DNA from: Desulfobotulus mexicanus
Lineage (GTDB): Bacteria > Desulfobacterota > Desulfobacteria > Desulfobacterales > ASO4-4
Direction: 5' to 3'
NCBI RefSeq assembly: GCF_006175995.1
Contig: NZ_VDMB01000009.1
Coordinates: 62,001 to 126,000, forward strand
DNA: 64,000 nucleotides
Part shown: positions 9,355 to 17,462 of the stretch, piece by piece
Numbering within the stretch: the first letter of the stretch is position 1
How the letters are laid out: the number at the start of each line of letters is the position of its first letter
Program-made: the position numbers and the translations under genes
The notes under the pieces: model-generated
What the model was told of the DNA's origin: nothing
The model's database searches: none
The model's input: only the letters and a program-made list of their open reading frames with translations

Positions 9355-10092
9355 TCATACTATCGTGAGTTCAAGTTTGTGTTTGATCTTTTCCCAGCCC
9401 GGGATGAGAGAATCGAGGAGCTTATAAAACTCAGGGCCATGATCATGACATTTCAGGTGGCACAGCTCATGGGTAACAACATAGTCAATGCATTCTTTAG
9501 GCGCTCTGATGAGGTCTGTATTGAGGGTTACTGTGCCCTTCTCAGAAAGGCTGCCCCATCTTTTTTGCATTCGCTTAATGGATAACTTTGGCTTCTCAAT
9601 GCCCGGAGTACGGAACTTCTGCCAGCAGCGATGCATACTTTCTGCAAACTGGAGCTGTGCCTTTTCCGAATACCACTGATTTAAAAGTTTCCTTACAGTA
9701 TCTGGAGCCGGTTCGTTCCGGCAGGTGATATGAAAAAAGCCACGGGTCAGTTTTACGGAGTTTTTCTGTCCTTGGGTCACTTTCAGTCGGTATTGCTTTC
9801 CAAGATACAGGTGGGTCTCTCCGCTCACGTAGCAGCGCTCAGTCGTTTTTGGATCAAACTGTTTGAAATAATTCAGTGCCTTAAGAATCCAGCGAGCCCG
9901 TTTTATTATTTTCTTTTCTATCAGTGTGATATCGGACTCTACCGGCGCTTTGACCATAACCGTGCCGTCTGGATGCACGGCTATTTCCATGGTTTTTCTG
10001 TCACAGTACAGCAGGCTGTAAAATATGGTCTTTTGACCATATTTTAATTGAGAATGGATAATGGATAATTGAGAATGATTGCTTTTTTGCAT
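9355..10092 (-). CDS. YgjP-like (DUF45/SprT-type) zinc metallopeptidase, last gene of the Type I RM operon
   Basis: The C-terminal half carries the gluzincin motif THELCHLKCHDHG, where HExxH plus the downstream His would bind zinc, and the family's WGSLS motif precedes it. YgjP-like metalloproteins are frequently encoded beside hsdR; their substrate is unknown. The ATG overlaps the stop of the preceding S23-type frame (TTGATG). The first 16 codons (QKSNHSQLSIIHSQL) are not typical of the family: they are read from a short repeat that recurs through this locus, and recognisable homology begins at KYGQKTIFYS. The original start region was probably replaced by the repeat. Confidence 0.85.
   Translation of the reverse strand: MQKSNHSQLSIIHSQLKYGQKTIFYSLLYCDRKTMEIAVHPDGTVMVKAPVESDITLIEKKIIKRARWILKALNYFKQFDPKTTERCYVSGETHLYLGKQYRLKVTQGQKNSVKLTRGFFHITCRNEPAPDTVRKLLNQWYSEKAQLQFAESMHRCWQKFRTPGIEKPKLSIKRMQKRWGSLSEKGTVTLNTDLIRAPKECIDYVVTHELCHLKCHDHGPEFYKLLDSLIPGWEKIKHKLELTIV
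10045..10080. repeat. Repeat family A, copy 1 (in frame at the YgjP N-terminus)
   Basis: An AT-rich run built of GAGAATGGATAATGGATAATTGAGAATG-like 7- to 8-mers. On the minus strand it is translated as HSQLSIIHSQL. Immediately beside it, AAATATGGTC and GACCATATTT form a perfect 10-bp inverted repeat around TTTT (10021-10044), still inside the coding sequence. Other copies of the family are in and after hsdR. Confidence 0.75.
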
Positions 10093-10475
10093 CAACTTAC
10101 CGTCTTTGATCTGGAGGATTTGATTATACTTGTTAAAAGTTTCAGTAATTCAGTTATATCAGGATTAATGGATTTAAATTCTGTATGATTAATAATTTCT
10201 GCTTGATGTAGCAGATCTATCCAGTAGTCCGTTTCATTTGCTTCTTTCAGAGCAATAGCCATTTTGTGTATAAAATCGGCTTTACTCTCCGCCTATTCAG
10301 CTTCCCTCACTAAAGCCCCAATCGCAGTTCCAGAGCGAAGCAGTTGCTTGCTTAATACAAATTCTTTCTTTTCCGTGTTAAGATAACGGCATAATTTCAC
10401 AATCCGTAATGCAAACAAAAATGATTTGTCCCTGACAGCATTTTTTTTGCCTGAGACCTGCTTCCCATTCTCCAT
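10092..10475 (-). pseudogene. S23/four-helix-bundle protein gene interrupted by an amber codon
   Basis: The first part encodes ...RDKSFLFALRIVKLC..LSKQLLRSGTAIGALVREAE, typical of the four-helix-bundle (23S rRNA intervening-sequence, S23-type) family. A TAG at 10293-10295 follows. The same frame then continues without interruption as AESKADFIHKMAIALKEANE and on to a TGA at 10092-10094, exactly the second half of the family, where the usual residue at the TAG position is Gln (CAG). A single C-to-T change therefore explains the break. The beginning is also unusual: the likely ATG lies inside a family A repeat (MENGKQV). Role of the family is unknown; related proteins bind nucleic acid or serve as assembly cofactors. 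Confidence 0.8.
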
Positions 10476-10502
10476 TATCAATTCTCCATTCTCAATTATT
10501 CC
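10464..10502. repeat. Repeat family A, copy 2 (at the hsdR 3' end and S23 start)
   Basis: CCATTCTCCATTATC followed by AATTCTCCATTCTCAATTATT. It overlaps the hsdR stop and supplies the likely ATG and first codons of the S23-type frame. Confidence 0.75.
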
Positions 10503-13500
10503 TGTGTTTTGCCACCTGCAAAACTTTCTCGATGAGCGCATCCATCTGATCCAGTGACAATTCGATGCCCTTTTCTGTCTTCAGCTCATCATAGATATAA
10601 TCATCAATCTCGTTGATCACCTGTTTTTGGGCGTCTTCATCCTCCCAGAAGTGAACTTTGTTGTGTTTTTCCAGTATGGCCTGAATAGCTAACGCCGTAT
10701 CTGCTGTCGCCTCTTCGGTGAATGCTGAATTTTGAGTGCTCTGTTCTGAGTTGTTTTTTAATTCATCATTTATCACTGAGTATTCAGCACTCGCCAGAAA
10801 TGGCGTCAGCACACCGAAATAAGCCATGGCATCTTCATTTCCGGAAAGCTTATCCGGTACATAATCATGCACCTTGAAGACAACCTTGTTACGGATATCC
10901 ACGACTTTGTTCAGGTAATCCAGATCCGATATTCTTTTAGCCCTGAAATCTTCAATGGCCTGCTGGATCAGCTTTGAGAATTTTTCATAAAAGGCAGGGT
11001 CTTCATTCATCTTTTCCGTAATGACCTTCTTTGTGGCATGGGCAATGGTGTCTGCTTTTGAGCCCGTTGTTTTTTTAGAGCCGAAGACTTCCTGCTCTTC
11101 TTTTACCATCATGAAGGCTGCATCATCAAAAATATTAACCGGCTCATTAAGCTGAACCACCTCATTGGCCTGAATGTGGGTGTCCAGCAGTTTTTTGATT
11201 TTTGGCTCATAATCCCGGTAATCAATGGCTTCTGCATAGCGGAGCTTGACGGATGCCTTGAGTGACTGGAATTTCCGGAGGTCTGCCTTGTATCGGGATA
11301 AGGTTTTATCGTCGGTTTCGGTCAGAAATTTCTCGGAAGAGAGTGCGATGGCAAGTGTTTTACCGAACTCCGAAAGGCGACCGTAAAACTCTTCCCTCAT
11401 GCTCTCATCACCAAGAAGCACTTCATAGGCCTCTTCATCACAGGAGTGCTTCACCGTTTTGAACAGATCCCAAAGATCAGAATACCGGCCGGGTAGTTTT
11501 TCGGCCTCGCTGTGAATGGATGTCAGAGTGCCAGCCAGATCGGATTCATCGAAGCCTTCAAATGCGCTGTACATGGTAAGGGCCTTATCCAGTTCACCAA
11601 GTACGCTTGCATAGTCTATGATGAAACCAAATTCTTTGCTTTCATGCAGCCGGTTGACACGGGCAATTGCCTGAAGCAGTGTGTGTTCCCTAAGCATCCT
11701 GCATAAATAGAGGACTGCGTTTCTGGGGGCATCAAAACCCGTGAGCAGCTTATCAACAACAATGAGGATTTCAGGATCGCTGCCGTGTTTGAACTGGTTA
11801 ATGAGCTGCTTTGTGTATTCTTCTTCACTGCCATAGCGTTTCATCATCTTTTGCCAGAATTTTACGACCTCATCCTTTGTTTCATCATCGGTCTCTTCAT
11901 AGCCTTCACGCATATCCGGCGGTGAAATAACAACTTCTGAACTGACCATGCCAATTTCATTCAGGCAGGCGTTGTACCTGAGTGCGGATATTTTGCTCGG
12001 TGCCACCAGCTGTGCCTTGAATCCTGTTCCCTGCCAGTTGGAGCGAAAGTGCTCGCTGATGTCAAAGGCTCTCATATAAATGACCTGATCGGCCTTGTTC
12101 AGCATTTCTGCCCGTGCATATTTGCGTTTCAAGTCCGCCTGCTGCTCTTTGGAAAGCCCTTGCGTGTGCCGCTCAAACCACAGATCCACCGCTTTTTTGT
12201 TTTGTGTCATCTCCACATGCCGCCCTTCATACAGAAGCGGAACCACTGCACCGTCTTCAACGGCCTGTGTGATGGAATAATGGGGTTCGACAAGCTCACC
12301 AAACTTTATGAAGTTGTTCTTCTCTTTTTTCAAAAGCGGCGTGCCTGTAAAACCCAGGTAGCATGCATGGGGAAACATCTGTCTCATCCGGGCGGAAAAG
12401 GAACCGAACTGGGTACGGTGGCTTTCATCCACCAGAATGAAAATATCAGGGGAGGCATCCTGATATTTTTTTACCGCATACGCCTTGTCGAATTTGTGAA
12501 TGAGGGTTGTGATGATCCCTGATTTTTTTTCAGCGACCAGCTCCAGCAGGTTTCTGCCTGATGTTGCCCGGTTTGCATCAAGGCCACAGGAGGCAAAGGT
12601 ATTCCCAAGCTGCTTGTCGAGGTCATCACGGTCTGTCACAAGAACAATGCGGGGGTTCAAAATTTCGGGATCAAGGGCAAGATTCCGGGCCAGCATCACC
12701 ATGGTCAGGGATTTTCCTGACCCCTGCGTGTGCCAGATTACCCCCCCTTTACGTGAACCTGCGCTGTCAAAGTGTTTTACCCGGTTCAGGGTGGATTTGA
12801 TGACAAAATACTGCTGATACCGGGCAATTTTTTTGATGCCTCCGTCAAATACCGTGAACTTCCACGCCAGCTCCAGAAGCCTTTCCGGGCGGCACAGCGA
12901 AAATAAGGCCTCATCCTGAGCCGTTATGAATGGAGAATGGATAGTGGATAATTGACAGTGAAAGGTGGTTTCAATTTTTTGCCTTGTATCTTTGGGTAAT
13001 GGTTTATTTTTTAACTCCAGTAATTTTCCATTATCCATTTTCCATTGTCCATTATCCGGCTCTTTCCATATTCCCCAGAATTTTGCAGCGGTCCCCGTGG
13101 TGGCGTACATGGCGCTGTTTTTATTCAGAGCCAGCAGCATCTGCGTGTAGATAAAGAGTTTGGGGATGTGCTCATCATTCTGATTTCTGATGGATTGGGA
13201 AACGGCCTGTTCCACTTCAATCTGCGGCGCTTTACACTCAATCACGCAAAAGGGAATGCCATTGACAAAAAGAACGATATCCGGACGGGCAGTCTCTGTA
13301 CTTCTGGAACGTTCAACACTGTATTCCACCGTTACATGAAACCTGTTACGACCGGGGCCACTTCCAGATTTGGGCCAGTCGATATAGTTTATATTAAAGC
13401 TTTTCGAATCCCCCTCAATGGTCTGCTCCATGGCCGTGCCGAGGGTAATCAGGTCGTAAATGGTCTCGTTGGTTTTCAGCAGTCCGTCGTATTTGATGTT

Positions 13501-13746
13501 TTTCAGTTTCTGGATGGCCGACTGCACATTCTCTTCGCTGAAGAGGTACTCGTCTCCTTTGTAACGAATACGGTTGATTTCCTTGAGCTGACTGCGCAGA
13601 ATATTTTCCAGTAAAACATTGGATGTTCGGTTTTGTCTTTCCTGCAGTGCTTCAGCCGGTGTCAGAAATTCAAAGCCAAGGCTGATCAAAAGCTGCAAAG
13701 CCGGAATTTGAGAAAGATGCTTTTCATTTATCTGAAAGGTATTCAT
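10492..13746 (-). CDS. hsdR: Type I restriction enzyme subunit R (HsdR)
   Basis: A 1084-residue HsdR. An N-terminal PD-(D/E)xK nuclease has D156, E170 and K172 (RPDIVLF...VIECKAP). Superfamily 2 helicase motifs follow: Walker A QGSGKS at 341-346 and DESH at 440-443, with later helicase motifs DKLLTGFDAPRN and QAIARVNR. HsdR translocates DNA and cuts it when bound to HsdM2S at unmodified sites. Three stretches are foreign to the family and are encoded by short repeats: about residues 229-242, 261-273 and 985-1009; all keep the frame. They fall in a linker before the motor and near the C-terminus, so the protein may still work. Start ATG overlaps the upstream fic stop by four bases. Confidence 0.95.
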   Translation of the reverse strand: MNTFQINEKHLSQIPALQLLISLGFEFLTPAEALQERQNRTSNVLLENILRSQLKEINRIRYKGDEYLFSEENVQSAIQKLKNIKYDGLLKTNETIYDLITLGTAMEQTIEGDSKSFNINYIDWPKSGSGPGRNRFHVTVEYSVERSRSTETARPDIVLFVNGIPFCVIECKAPQIEVEQAVSQSIRNQNDEHIPKLFIYTQMLLALNKNSAMYATTGTAAKFWGIWKEPDNGQWKMDNGKLLELKNKPLPKDTRQKIETTFHCQLSTIHSPFITAQDEALFSLCRPERLLELAWKFTVFDGGIKKIARYQQYFVIKSTLNRVKHFDSAGSRKGGVIWHTQGSGKSLTMVMLARNLALDPEILNPRIVLVTDRDDLDKQLGNTFASCGLDANRATSGRNLLELVAEKKSGIITTLIHKFDKAYAVKKYQDASPDIFILVDESHRTQFGSFSARMRQMFPHACYLGFTGTPLLKKEKNNFIKFGELVEPHYSITQAVEDGAVVPLLYEGRHVEMTQNKKAVDLWFERHTQGLSKEQQADLKRKYARAEMLNKADQVIYMRAFDISEHFRSNWQGTGFKAQLVAPSKISALRYNACLNEIGMVSSEVVISPPDMREGYEETDDETKDEVVKFWQKMMKRYGSEEEYTKQLINQFKHGSDPEILIVVDKLLTGFDAPRNAVLYLCRMLREHTLLQAIARVNRLHESKEFGFIIDYASVLGELDKALTMYSAFEGFDESDLAGTLTSIHSEAEKLPGRYSDLWDLFKTVKHSCDEEAYEVLLGDESMREEFYGRLSEFGKTLAIALSSEKFLTETDDKTLSRYKADLRKFQSLKASVKLRYAEAIDYRDYEPKIKKLLDTHIQANEVVQLNEPVNIFDDAAFMMVKEEQEVFGSKKTTGSKADTIAHATKKVITEKMNEDPAFYEKFSKLIQQAIEDFRAKRISDLDYLNKVVDIRNKVVFKVHDYVPDKLSGNEDAMAYFGVLTPFLASAEYSVINDELKNNSEQSTQNSAFTEEATADTALAIQAILEKHNKVHFWEDEDAQKQVINEIDDYIYDELKTEKGIELSLDQMDALIEKVLQVAKHRNN
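10720..10792. repeat. Repeat family B, copy 1 (in frame within hsdR)
   Basis: Imperfect inverted repeat: GAATGCTGAATTTTGAGTGCTC at one end and TATTCAGCACTC at the other, separated by GAGTTGTTTTTTAATTCATC. On the minus strand it reads SVINDELKNNSEQSTQNSAF. Nearly the same peptide occurs inside HsdS from copy 2, so the same element inserted twice in the same frame and orientation. Confidence 0.8.
12928..12963. repeat. Repeat family A, copy 3 (in frame within hsdR)
   Basis: GAATGGAGAATGGATAGTGG followed by ATAATTGACAGTGAAA; translated on the minus strand as FHCQLSTIHSPF. It replaces part of the variable linker between the nuclease and motor domains. Confidence 0.75.
13021..13059. repeat. Repeat family A, copy 4 (in frame within hsdR)
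   Basis: TAATTTTCCATTATCCATTT followed by TCCATTGTCCATTATCCGG; translated on the minus strand as PDNGQWKMDNGKL. It has the opposite orientation to copy 3, 57 bases away. Confidence 0.75.
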
Positions 13747-14486
13747 GGGTTTACTCCCAATGCGTGCCAGTAGGGTCTGAATCCTGATTCCACAATATCT
13801 CCAATAAGGATCAAAAACGGATCGTAATTATTTTTCGTGTGGGCTGTATCCAGTGCCTCATAATATTCCAGACGTTTTTCCACAGGAAGAATCACCGGCG
13901 GGAATCCGCTTTTCATCAATTCCAGATTCATCAGCAACCGTGATGTTCTGCCATTGCCGTCCACAAAGGGATGGATTTTCACAAAATCAGCATGAACACG
14001 GGCGGCCCGTTCTACCGGATGAAGTGATTTGGCCCCGGTCTGATACCAGTGAATGAAGTCTTGCATTTCATTTTGAACCTGTACGGCATCTGGCGGTATA
14101 TGATCGGCACCGGAAATGATGACATTGGTTTTTCTGTAGGTACCCGCATTTCTGTCATCGATATTTTTCAGGATCAGCTGGTGAATGGAGGTAATCTGCC
14201 ATTCAGATAATGTCTCATTTTTTCTGACCAGATCTTCCACAAAAAAAATGGCTTCCCTGTGGTTGATCACTTCAAAATGCTCCCGCATGGTTTTCCCGCC
14301 AATGGTGATTCCTTCCAGAGCAACCTTGGTTTCTTTCAGCGTCAGCGTATTGCCTTCAATGGCATTGGAATGGTAGGTCCAGCGGAGCACCAGATCTTCG
14401 TGGAGATTGGAAACAATCTCCGGGGGCAATGGCCGGAAGGCATCCAGTTTTTGTTTTAATTTGTCTAATTTATTGAATTGTATCAT
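13743..14486 (-). CDS. Fic family protein (class II, intact active site) inside the Type I RM operon
   Basis: A 247-residue Fic protein with the full catalytic motif HPFVDGNGRTSR (H172 to R183) and the N-terminal inhibitory motif SNAIEGN (residues 40-46, E44), which in class II enzymes blocks ATP until relieved. Family members transfer AMP from ATP to target hydroxyls. It overlaps hsdR by four bases (ATGA), so it is translated with it. Fic genes are often seen in Type I RM loci; the target there is unknown. Upstream is a 125-base gap with a family C repeat. Confidence 0.93.
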   Translation of the reverse strand: MIQFNKLDKLKQKLDAFRPLPPEIVSNLHEDLVLRWTYHSNAIEGNTLTLKETKVALEGITIGGKTMREHFEVINHREAIFFVEDLVRKNETLSEWQITSIHQLILKNIDDRNAGTYRKTNVIISGADHIPPDAVQVQNEMQDFIHWYQTGAKSLHPVERAARVHADFVKIHPFVDGNGRTSRLLMNLELMKSGFPPVILPVEKRLEYYEALDTAHTKNNYDPFLILIGDIVESGFRPYWHALGVNP

Positions 14487-14538
14487 TTTGCAGGTCTCCT
14501 GCTTTTATCCACGATAAGCCAGACAGGGGCCAGGGATT

Positions 14539-14575
14539 TTTGAACCACGAAAAATACAAAAAACACCAAAAGGGA
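14539..14575. repeat. Repeat family C, copy 1 (intergenic, before fic)
   Basis: TGAACCACGAAAAATACAAA followed by AAACACCAAAAGGG. Related by reverse complement to the TTTGGTGTTTTTCGTGG sequence upstream of dinD. Family C copies are found only between genes. Confidence 0.7.
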
Positions 14576-14600
14576 AGGAATCAATACGAATAAAAACAGA

Positions 14601-14629
14601 TTTTTAATTCATCACTCAGTACTCAATTG
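14601..14629. repeat. Repeat family B, copy 3 (partial, supplies the DUF1016 stop)
   Basis: TTTTTAATTCATCACTCAGT then ACTCAATTG, the half-element equivalent of the right arm of copies 1 and 2. On the minus strand it encodes the last residues (QLSTE) and the TGA stop of the DUF1016 gene. Confidence 0.7.
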
Positions 14630-15748
14630 CCTCATGTCTTCTTCGATTTCTTCCACGGTGGGGAGGGAACCTTTCAATTCATCCGGTAAAATTTCTGTCA
14701 GCGTAAACTCACTCACGCCCATGGGCTTGTTCATGTCTCGAAGGGCAAATTCGGTTTCGATTCTGTTTTTGTCCCGGCAGAGCAACATTCCGATGGTTGG
14801 CTTATCATCCTCGGCTTTGAGAAGGCTGTCTACGGCTGAAAGATAAAAATTCAGCTTTCCTGCGTATTCAGGAATAAATTTTGTATTCTTAAGTTCAATC
14901 ACCACATAGCATTTTAACTTGATATGGTAGAAAAGCAGATCCAGATAATAATCACTTTCACCTACTTCCAGATGATATTGCCGCCCGATAAAGGCAAAGC
15001 CCTTACCCAGCTCCAGCAGGAATTTTGTGATATGGCTGATCAGCTGGTTCTCTATGTCCCGTTCATTGTAAGATTTTGTCATACTAAGAAAATCAAAGAT
15101 GTATGGGTCTTTGATCGTCTGTTGTGCCAGATCGGATTGTGGCGTTGGCAAGGTCTGTTGAAAATTGCTGACAGACTTTCCTTGGCGCTGATAAAGTCTT
15201 GACTTGATTTGAAAGGCGAGAACATCACGACTCCAGCCGTTTTCGATGGTTTCCCGTATGTAGAAAAGCGTTTCCTGATGATCGGAAACTTTGTCCAGAA
15301 GAATTTTGATATGGCTCCAGGGCAATTGTCCCCCAATCTGGGGGATGATTGGCGGATAGGATTGTGATCCGTATTGGTGCGTAAGGACTGAACCCATTTG
15401 TCCCCCGGGCGGGGGGATAATTTGTTCCTGTTCGGAAAAGGTAATGAAATACTCGTAAAATTTCTTGATGTAGTAGATGTTTGTTCGTGAAAATCCTTGA
15501 ATATCGGGAAACTCTGAACGCAGATCCTTAGACAGTTGGTCAATAATTTTGGAGCCCCAATGGGTTTCCGAGAGCTTTTGCGAAATATCTTCTCCAAGCT
15601 CCCAGTAAAATAAAATCAATTCCCGACTCGCAGCCAGTGCGGCTTTGACCTGCACGGAACGAATCTTTTCTTTGAGTTCCCTGAGCCACGAAGTGTACCC
15701 GGCATGGTTGGCTGGGGATGGGGTGTTTTTTGATTTGTCATCCATCAT
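14612..15748 (-). CDS. DUF1016 (YhcG-type) PD-(D/E)xK nuclease-domain protein
   Basis: A 378-residue member of the YhcG family: N-terminal helical domain (SRELILFYWELGEDIS; GFSRTNIYYIKKFYEYF) and C-terminal PD-(D/E)xK fold (SDYYLDLLFYHIKLKCYVVIELK, with D, E and K in the expected order). These proteins are predicted Holliday-junction-type or restriction-like nucleases and often travel with Type I RM genes. The ATG overlaps the hsdS stop (ATGATGG). A Pro- and Gly-rich insertion in the middle (IIPPPGGQMGSVLTH to PIIPQIGGQL) looks like two copies of the same phrase, a likely local duplication. The C-terminal residues come from a repeat. Confidence 0.9.
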   Translation of the reverse strand: MMDDKSKNTPSPANHAGYTSWLRELKEKIRSVQVKAALAASRELILFYWELGEDISQKLSETHWGSKIIDQLSKDLRSEFPDIQGFSRTNIYYIKKFYEYFITFSEQEQIIPPPGGQMGSVLTHQYGSQSYPPIIPQIGGQLPWSHIKILLDKVSDHQETLFYIRETIENGWSRDVLAFQIKSRLYQRQGKSVSNFQQTLPTPQSDLAQQTIKDPYIFDFLSMTKSYNERDIENQLISHITKFLLELGKGFAFIGRQYHLEVGESDYYLDLLFYHIKLKCYVVIELKNTKFIPEYAGKLNFYLSAVDSLLKAEDDKPTIGMLLCRDKNRIETEFALRDMNKPMGVSEFTLTEILPDELKGSLPTVEEIEEDMRQLSTE

Positions 15749-17037
15749 GCATACCCCATCACGATATCCGGCTTTACCCGCCATTGACCGGTGAGCATCT
15801 TCTGCATCAGGCCGCGTTTCTGCGTTTTGTATTTTTTTGAGAGTTGTTTGAGAAGGTCGATTTCCTGTTGAGAAGAAGATAGGAATTCGGCTATCCGTTT
15901 TTGGATATGTAGTGGAGGTAATAGTATTTTAGAATTAAGAAATTCCGAAGGGCTAACTCTTCTTGCTTTTCTCTGCCCCTTAGCGAGTCCAAGCTGTCTT
16001 GTGTAATATTCAGGCCGAATCAGATAATATAGCAACCACTCTTTTGAAACAGAATCTGAAATATCAAAGGCAGGTAAATCGAGAGTTGACTCAAAACCAT
16101 CAAGATCGTTTGGAATAATACCAAATGCACCATTCAAAAAATCAAGCTTACTGTAGATGAGTTGCCCGGCTTTTCTCACATAATACTGGGTTGTTTTACT
16201 TCCAATTCGTTTTTCATCTTTAGCAATCACACCCTTTCCATACAGTTTCACAGTTATTTTTTGTGCATCATGGCCGTTGGTACCCGAAATCCGACTTTCA
16301 TTAAGAAAAGAGCCAATTTTTACTTTCTTCCACTCCAAGTTTTCCTGTGTATGTGGGCCTTTGCCGAGTGCTGAATTATGAGTGCTGAGGTCTGAGTTAT
16401 CTTTTAATTCATCACTTATCACCGAGCACTCATTATTCGACGCAATCGTCGGCTTCATGAGTTTATGAAGAAGCCAGTGGAAGCGTCGTTCATTCGCATG
16501 AATCAGCCGTTCGGTTTTTTCGATGGCCTCATCCCAGGTGGACAACAGGCCGGAAATGGCTTTTTGTTCGGGGAGGGGGGGGAGAAGTATTGGCAGCTTT
16601 TCCAGTGTTGCTTTATTTAGCTTGTACCTGTTAGCACCTTGCCTGCTTAAAAAATCAGTAATGTTTCTATGTTTGTAAAAGGTGGCAAACCATTCAGCAC
16701 TACAGACATTGGTGGAAGCAATTACATGGGCATGATTGTTAACATTGAACTTCCCTTTTGCTAAAATTGTCTGTGGCTTCTCTTCTGGTTTTAGAAAGTG
16801 GTCTCCATCTTCGCCTATTAAGGCAAACTCACCATCTAATAAATACTGATCAATGTAATCTAAGATACCCGTTGGTCCATAGTATGGATAATCACCCTTT
16901 ATTGAAGATCTTTCTTCAAGACTAATGGGTTTTCTTAGATCATTTCTAATACTACAGCTTTTACCGATTTGAGAAATTTGCCATCCATGTGGAATTAACG
17001 ACACTCGGGCTTGTTTTAATAAAAGTTGCGTTTTCAT
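15745..17037 (-). CDS. hsdS: Type I restriction specificity subunit (HsdS), full length
   Basis: 430 residues with two target-recognition domains, each followed by the conserved helix: LPILLPPLPEQKAISGLLSTWDEAI near residue 150 and SKILLPPLHIQKRIAEFLSSSQQEIDLL near the end. Each half recognises one part of a split DNA site. Between the halves, residues about 200-224 (SVISDELKDNSDLSTHNSAL) are encoded by a family B repeat, in frame, at the end of the first conserved helix. Changes in this spacer can alter the distance between half-sites in Type I enzymes (known for the EcoR124 family), so the insertion might change specificity. It overlaps the GIY-YIG and DUF1016 genes by four and a few bases. 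Confidence 0.93.
   Translation of the reverse strand: MKTQLLLKQARVSLIPHGWQISQIGKSCSIRNDLRKPISLEERSSIKGDYPYYGPTGILDYIDQYLLDGEFALIGEDGDHFLKPEEKPQTILAKGKFNVNNHAHVIASTNVCSAEWFATFYKHRNITDFLSRQGANRYKLNKATLEKLPILLPPLPEQKAISGLLSTWDEAIEKTERLIHANERRFHWLLHKLMKPTIASNNECSVISDELKDNSDLSTHNSALGKGPHTQENLEWKKVKIGSFLNESRISGTNGHDAQKITVKLYGKGVIAKDEKRIGSKTTQYYVRKAGQLIYSKLDFLNGAFGIIPNDLDGFESTLDLPAFDISDSVSKEWLLYYLIRPEYYTRQLGLAKGQRKARRVSPSEFLNSKILLPPLHIQKRIAEFLSSSQQEIDLLKQLSKKYKTQKRGLMQKMLTGQWRVKPDIVMGYA
16366..16438. repeat. Repeat family B, copy 2 (in frame within hsdS)
   Basis: GAGTGCTGAATTATGAGTGC then TGAGGTCTGAGTTATCTTTT and AATTCATCACTTATCACCGA with an ending GCACTCATTATTC. Same length and architecture as copy 1 in hsdR; about three quarters of bases are shared by eye. 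Confidence 0.8.
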
Positions 17038-17462
17038 TGTCGGATTTCCTTGGGCTTCTGGGTAGTGTTGCCTTCGAGAGCCTCAGGCAACGGGCAGCTC
17101 CGGCGGCTGAGGTTCTCGAAGCCATGTGTTTCAGGCAACGGGCATCTTTGGTGGCTGAGGTTCTCGAAGCCCCTTTTGTCACGATACGCCACGGAAAGGT
17201 GCCTGAGGCTCTCGAAGGCACCGTTGATCAAGGCTTCCTTCTTTTTTCGGCTCCAACCCTGAACCTGTTTTTCTCTGAAAAAAGCCTCATCAATCCTTTG
17301 ATATTCTTCTATATAAAGCAGTTCAACGGGCAGTCTTTTTCTGGTGTGATTCGAGCCTTCTCCCGCTTGATGCTGGGCAAGTCGGAGTTCAATATTATTT
17401 GTGCTTCCAGTATAATAGCTCCCATCTGAACATTTTAAAATGTACATAAAACCTTTATCCAT
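17034..17462 (-). CDS. GIY-YIG family nuclease with a repeat-derived C-terminal tail
   Basis: Residues 1-85 are a single GIY-YIG domain of the small UvrC/YhbQ-like type: MYILKCSDGSYYTGST, the conserved Arg in RLAQH, and the catalytic Glu in REKQVQGW. Canonical members end soon after this. Here about 55 more residues follow, made of repeated units (AFESLRHL, GFENLSHQRCPLPET, GFENLSRRSCPLPEALEG) encoded by a palindromic DNA repeat. The ATG is taken one codon after a GTG. It overlaps hsdS by four bases and the chimera remnant upstream by a few. Confidence 0.88.
   Translation of the reverse strand: MDKGFMYILKCSDGSYYTGSTNNIELRLAQHQAGEGSNHTRKRLPVELLYIEEYQRIDEAFFREKQVQGWSRKKKEALINGAFESLRHLSVAYRDKRGFENLSHQRCPLPETHGFENLSRRSCPLPEALEGNTTQKPKEIRQ
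17069..17220. repeat. Palindromic repeat cluster in the 3' part of the GIY-YIG gene
   Basis: A perfect 21-bp inverted repeat lies at 17069-17089 and 17200-17220 (core CTTCGAGAGCCTCAGGC). Between the arms GGCTGAGGTTCTCGAAGCC occurs twice (17105-17123 and 17153-17171) and TCAGGCAACGGGCA twice (17083-17096 and 17131-17144). All are translated as the protein tail. The unit is distinct from families A to C. Confidence 0.9.
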
